From: a virus
Strand: one strand, 5' to 3'
IMG/VR virus record: IMGVR_UViG_3300044956_001540
Span: 1 to 40,039 of that record
DNA: 40,039 nt
How positions within the stretch are numbered: the stretch's first letter is position 1; each line of letters starts with the position of its first letter. The notes under the pieces are model-generated. The model was not told the DNA's origin, searched no databases, and saw only the letters and a list, made by a program, of their open reading frames with translations. The position numbers were made by a program, and so were the translations under genes. Positions 37,638 through 40,039 of the stretch are shown here, one piece after another.

Positions 37638-39422
37638 ATGGACATCCTGACCCTCGCAGCAGCCAAGGCGGCCGGCAAGCAGGCATTCTCCGGACAGCCC
37701 GGTGCACTCCTCACCAAGCTCGGCATCGGCAGGGAATCTGCCGCCCTGCAGGTGCTCGGCGACTCCACCGGCAACGAGCCCACCGAATGGGTCTACCTAC
37801 TCGCCCAGTGGCTCGGCACGCAGTACCCCCGGTACGCCGTGCGTCACCGCCTGTGGAACGACTCCACCCAGACCTACGACGCCCCGACGGTCGTCTCGGC
37901 AGGCACCGACATTCCGCCTCCGACGGTCGCGGATACCTACGACCGAGCCGACGGTCAGGTCACCACGGACTCCCTGACCTCCTCGGGAGCGGCGTACCTG
38001 ATCGTGGGCGGCGGCACCCTGTCCGTCACCAGCAACAAGCTCGTGCCGTCCCAGTCCGGCGCCTACTTCCTCATCGCCGCCCCGCGCGCCGACTACACGA
38101 TGACCGTCGACCACACGTTCGTCACCGGCACCAACCCGCGATTCTTCATCCGGCACGCCGACGACGCGAACCACCTGTTCGTCGAGATCGGACTCTCGTC
38201 GATGACGCTCTACAAGCGCCAGGGGGGCACCCTCACCTCCCTGGGGGCAGCCAGCAGCCTCGGCATCACCAACGGGCAGGTCAAGACCGTCACGATCACG
38301 ACGAGCGCGCAGACCGTCACGATCACCGTCAACGGCGTCACCCTCACATACTCGCTCAGCACCGTCGAGCAACAGGTCTTCAGGTCGCCGACGACGGTCG
38401 GCTTCTATGCCAACGGCACCGTCGCCGGCACGTCAATCGACTCCCTCAACATCGTCCCGGGCGGCCTGTTCCTCGACATCTGGAACGCGTCCATGCCCGG
38501 CGCCACCGCGTCCTACTCGTACACCCGTTTCGCTCAGCAGCTCGTCGTCGCCGCCGAGATGACGATCACCAACTACGGGCACAACCAGACGTACCAGGAC
38601 ATTCGACCCGAGCTCCTCGCCCTCGCCCGGGGCGTCCTGAACTACAACCCCCGCACGCAGCTCGCGCTCACGGCACAGAACCCTCGAGCAGCCACCAACG
38701 GGAAGTTCACCGACGGCATCGTCAAGAACCAAGCCATCGCATCCCTCGCGGCGACCGAGGGGTACGGGCTCATCGACGCCGGCTCGGCCTTTCTTGCGAA
38801 CCCGAACTACGCGGCGGACTGGCTGCTGTCCGATGGGCTGCACCCCAACGCCGCCGGGTCGGTCGTGTGGTCGCGGGCGGCCCAGGACTTCATGCGCCGC
38901 ACGCGCACGCAGCCGTCGACGGTGCAGCGCCCGTCCCGCATCTTCGTCCCGGCGTCAGCGTTCACGCCCACTGAGGGCGCGCCGAGTCTCGGCCTACTCG
39001 CCGACGTGATCGGCATGGCGTTCGACCCGGCGACGCAGGAGACGGCGCACACCGTCGTCGACATCCCCTCGTACTGGCAGTCGTTCAACCTGACCGTCAT
39101 CGCTACGACGCCGGCCAACTCTGGGCTCACGGGCTCGACAAACGGCATCGTCTGGCAGATCCAGATCGGCAACCTCGGGGTGGACATCACCGCGACCAAC
39201 GCCGCGCCCTCGACCGTGGTCCCGGCTCAGGCCGCCACACAGGGGACTATGGCGGTCAACAACGCCGGGGCGCCCAGCGTCTACGCCCGACAGATCGTGT
39301 CTCGCGCCTCGGTGACCGGCCGGCCCATGCCCATGCGAGTGCGACGACTCGCAGCAGACGGAGCGGATACCTACGCGCAAGATGCCTCGCTCATCGGTGT
39401 CGTGATCGAGCGCGCGGCGTAG
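37638..39422 (+). CDS. Tail protein with SGNH hydrolase split by a lectin-like insert
   Basis: 594 aa. SGNH hydrolase blocks: I GDST (S43), III YGHN (N316) and V SDGLHPN (D399, H402), giving a Ser-Asp-His triad. Between I and III lies an insert of about 180 residues (92-275, TYDRADGQVTTDSL...RFFIRHADDANHLFVEIG...VTITVNGVTLTYSL) that looks like a concanavalin/LamG-type beta-sandwich. The C-terminal 160 residues are another beta domain. It may deacylate host surface sugars during adsorption. The start has GGAG at a long spacing. Confidence 0.88.
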   Translation: MDILTLAAAKAAGKQAFSGQPGALLTKLGIGRESAALQVLGDSTGNEPTEWVYLLAQWLGTQYPRYAVRHRLWNDSTQTYDAPTVVSAGTDIPPPTVADTYDRADGQVTTDSLTSSGAAYLIVGGGTLSVTSNKLVPSQSGAYFLIAAPRADYTMTVDHTFVTGTNPRFFIRHADDANHLFVEIGLSSMTLYKRQGGTLTSLGAASSLGITNGQVKTVTITTSAQTVTITVNGVTLTYSLSTVEQQVFRSPTTVGFYANGTVAGTSIDSLNIVPGGLFLDIWNASMPGATASYSYTRFAQQLVVAAEMTITNYGHNQTYQDIRPELLALARGVLNYNPRTQLALTAQNPRAATNGKFTDGIVKNQAIASLAATEGYGLIDAGSAFLANPNYAADWLLSDGLHPNAAGSVVWSRAAQDFMRRTRTQPSTVQRPSRIFVPASAFTPTEGAPSLGLLADVIGMAFDPATQETAHTVVDIPSYWQSFNLTVIATTPANSGLTGSTNGIVWQIQIGNLGVDITATNAAPSTVVPAQAATQGTMAVNNAGAPSVYARQIVSRASVTGRPMPMRVRRLAADGADTYAQDASLIGVVIERAA

Positions 39423-39532
39423 CGGCTTCCGTGTCAGGAGCAGCTGACCGAGGTGGACGTCACCGCCACAGGCTAGACGATTCCGGAGCGCGACCGTCGC
39501 ACCTTCGACCACGTAACCGCACACCCCCACCA

Positions 39533-39570
39533 CGCCCCCGGCGTCGGACTTCGGTCCGGCGTCGGGGGCG
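39533..39570 (+). terminator. Strong rho-independent terminator (UUCG loop)
   Basis: A 17-bp stem (39533-39549 with 39554-39570, two G-U pairs) is closed by a TTCG loop within GGAC-TTCG-GTCC, the most stable RNA tetraloop type. A short T-rich run (CTTCGTCATT) follows. It lies about 110 nt after the last tail gene and would end the late transcript, insulating the last gene. Confidence 0.9.
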
Positions 39571-39591
39571 CTTCGTCATTCCCTGGGTGGT

Positions 39592-39713
39592 CCATAACTA
39601 TGGCGCATTCTGCTGTCGCCACGAATCACCCAAAACTGTGAGACGTTATGAACGTCGCCCCTGAAATCGCAGGGATTACGAGCCTTAGCGCGCTTTATGG
39701 CGACCCCATAAAG
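39592..39713. promoter_or_regulatory. Three dyads before the last gene
   Basis: CCATA-ac-TATGG (39592-39603), GACGTT-atg-AACGTC (39642-39656) and CTTTATGG-cgacc-CCATAAAG (39693-39713) lie within 122 bp that are more AT-rich than the rest. The first and third share CCATAA/TTATGG. They could bind a repressor of the last gene, or be integrase arm or attachment-related sites, since the circularised phage would place this end beside int. Confidence 0.5.
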
Positions 39714-39727
39714 TCCGACCCCGCCCC

Positions 39728-39733
39728 TACGCT
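39728..39733 (+). promoter_or_regulatory. Leaderless -10 box of the last gene
   Basis: TACGCT followed by 6 nt and GTG at 39740. The 21-bp dyad at 39693-39713 lies where a -35 or operator would be. No Shine-Dalgarno precedes the GTG. Confidence 0.48.
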
Positions 39734-39739
39734 CACCCC

Positions 39740-40039
39740 GTGCCCATCCCGCACCACACCAACACCGGCAACGCAATGCCGTCGCACCACTGGCAGTGGG
39801 TCGAGAACCAGTGTTGGCCGGAGCGCGACGAGAACGGCCCCCACGCCCGCAGCATCAAAGCCGAGGCCACCGAACGCACGCCCGTCCGCGTCAAGCTCCT
39901 GTTCGACCGCGACGGGTGGGTGGTCATGGACGGCGAAGTCAGACGACGAGCCAACGGGTGCGTCTACGTCCACGTCAACGACCGGCGCGTCAGGAACTGG
40001 GCGTGCTGGGTCAGCGAGCAGCACGTGCAGGAGCGGTGA
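39740..40039 (+). CDS. Separately transcribed right-end gene, unknown
   Basis: 99 aa from a GTG that lies 6 nt after a -10-like TACGCT. Basic, with many aromatic residues (HHWQWVENQCWPERDENGP, WVVMDGEVRRRANGCVYVHVNDRRVRNWACWVSEQHVQ). The second half looks like a four-stranded beta unit (RVKLLFDRDGWVVMDGEVRR). It has no recognised family. Isolated from the late operon by a strong terminator and placed beside int in the circular map, it is a candidate for expression in the lysogen. Cysteines are few, so a zinc site is unlikely. Confidence 0.68.
   Translation: MPIPHHTNTGNAMPSHHWQWVENQCWPERDENGPHARSIKAEATERTPVRVKLLFDRDGWVVMDGEVRRRANGCVYVHVNDRRVRNWACWVSEQHVQER

Larger units (their letters stand above)
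39423..39739. other. 317-nt non-coding right-end region
   Basis: Between the SGNH tail gene and the last gene I see no credible gene. It holds the UUCG terminator and the three dyads. The first 54 nt continue the tail gene's frame past its TAG for 17 codons with fair codon bias, but without other support. Confidence 0.5.

Noticed and set aside
39423-39476. 17 sense codons in frame after the TAG of the SGNH tail gene, suggesting stop readthrough
   Set aside because: Codon bias is fair but there is no readthrough context or domain in the short extension.
1-40039. tRNA genes, CRISPR arrays or insertion sequences
   Set aside because: None seen: no cloverleaf-like stretch in the few gaps, no regularly spaced repeats, no transposase or terminal inverted repeats.

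Overview
The window reads as one nearly complete temperate siphophage genome or prophage from a high-GC actinobacterium. Reasons: most codons end in G or C, many starts are GTG, genes overlap by ATGA or TGATG, and the protein families are typical of actinobacterial phages (Lsr2-like DNA-binding domain, TerS/TerL, SPP1-like portal, MuF-like protein, HK97-fold capsid, small zinc-ribbon proteins). I cannot name the host genus. The left edge falls on the integrase stop codon and the right edge on the stop of a last small gene, so attL and attR are not visible.

Layout. 1-2047: lysogeny module, with a leftward integrase, a leftward HTH repressor and a divergent control region carrying two TTGTACAA palindromes. 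2048-7340: rightward early operon with a Cro-like HTH protein, an excisionase-like HTH protein, an HNH-Lsr2 fusion, many small unknown genes, a C5 cytosine methyltransferase with a second protein-like frame inside it, and a second HNH gene. 7337-11307: recombination and replication (PD-(D/E)XK nuclease, YqaJ/lambda-exonuclease-like recombinase, conserved partner, SSB, HNH protein, winged-helix replication protein). No polymerase or helicase is seen, so host replication enzymes are presumably recruited. 11308-15125: a possible origin or RNA hairpin, a divergent HTH/zinc-ribbon gene pair around a perfect palindrome, then a run of small unknown genes.

15169-26115: packaging, head and neck (HNH, TerS, an HNH homing endonuclease between TerS and TerL, TerL, portal, MuF, scaffold, capsid, connectors, tail terminator, major tail protein), then a tail assembly chaperone pair with a well-formed -1 frameshift signal. 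26101-26478: a leftward lipoprotein gene inserted just before the tape measure gene. 26522-34507: tape measure and distal or minor tail proteins. 34507-36751: lysis region (two membrane-anchored proteins, one collagen-like, an amidase endolysin, a holin). 36764-39422: a tail fibre and an SGNH-hydrolase tail protein. 39423-40039: a strong UUCG terminator, a dyad-rich stretch and a separately transcribed last gene.

The most unusual points are: (1) the methyltransferase gene, where the +1 frame over about 400 bp has better codon bias than the methyltransferase frame and reads like a known phage protein motif; (2) the leftward lipoprotein gene, a candidate superinfection-exclusion gene; (3) a shared TANNNT-plus-6/7-nt leaderless start on the genes that have their own promoters; (4) the control palindromes.
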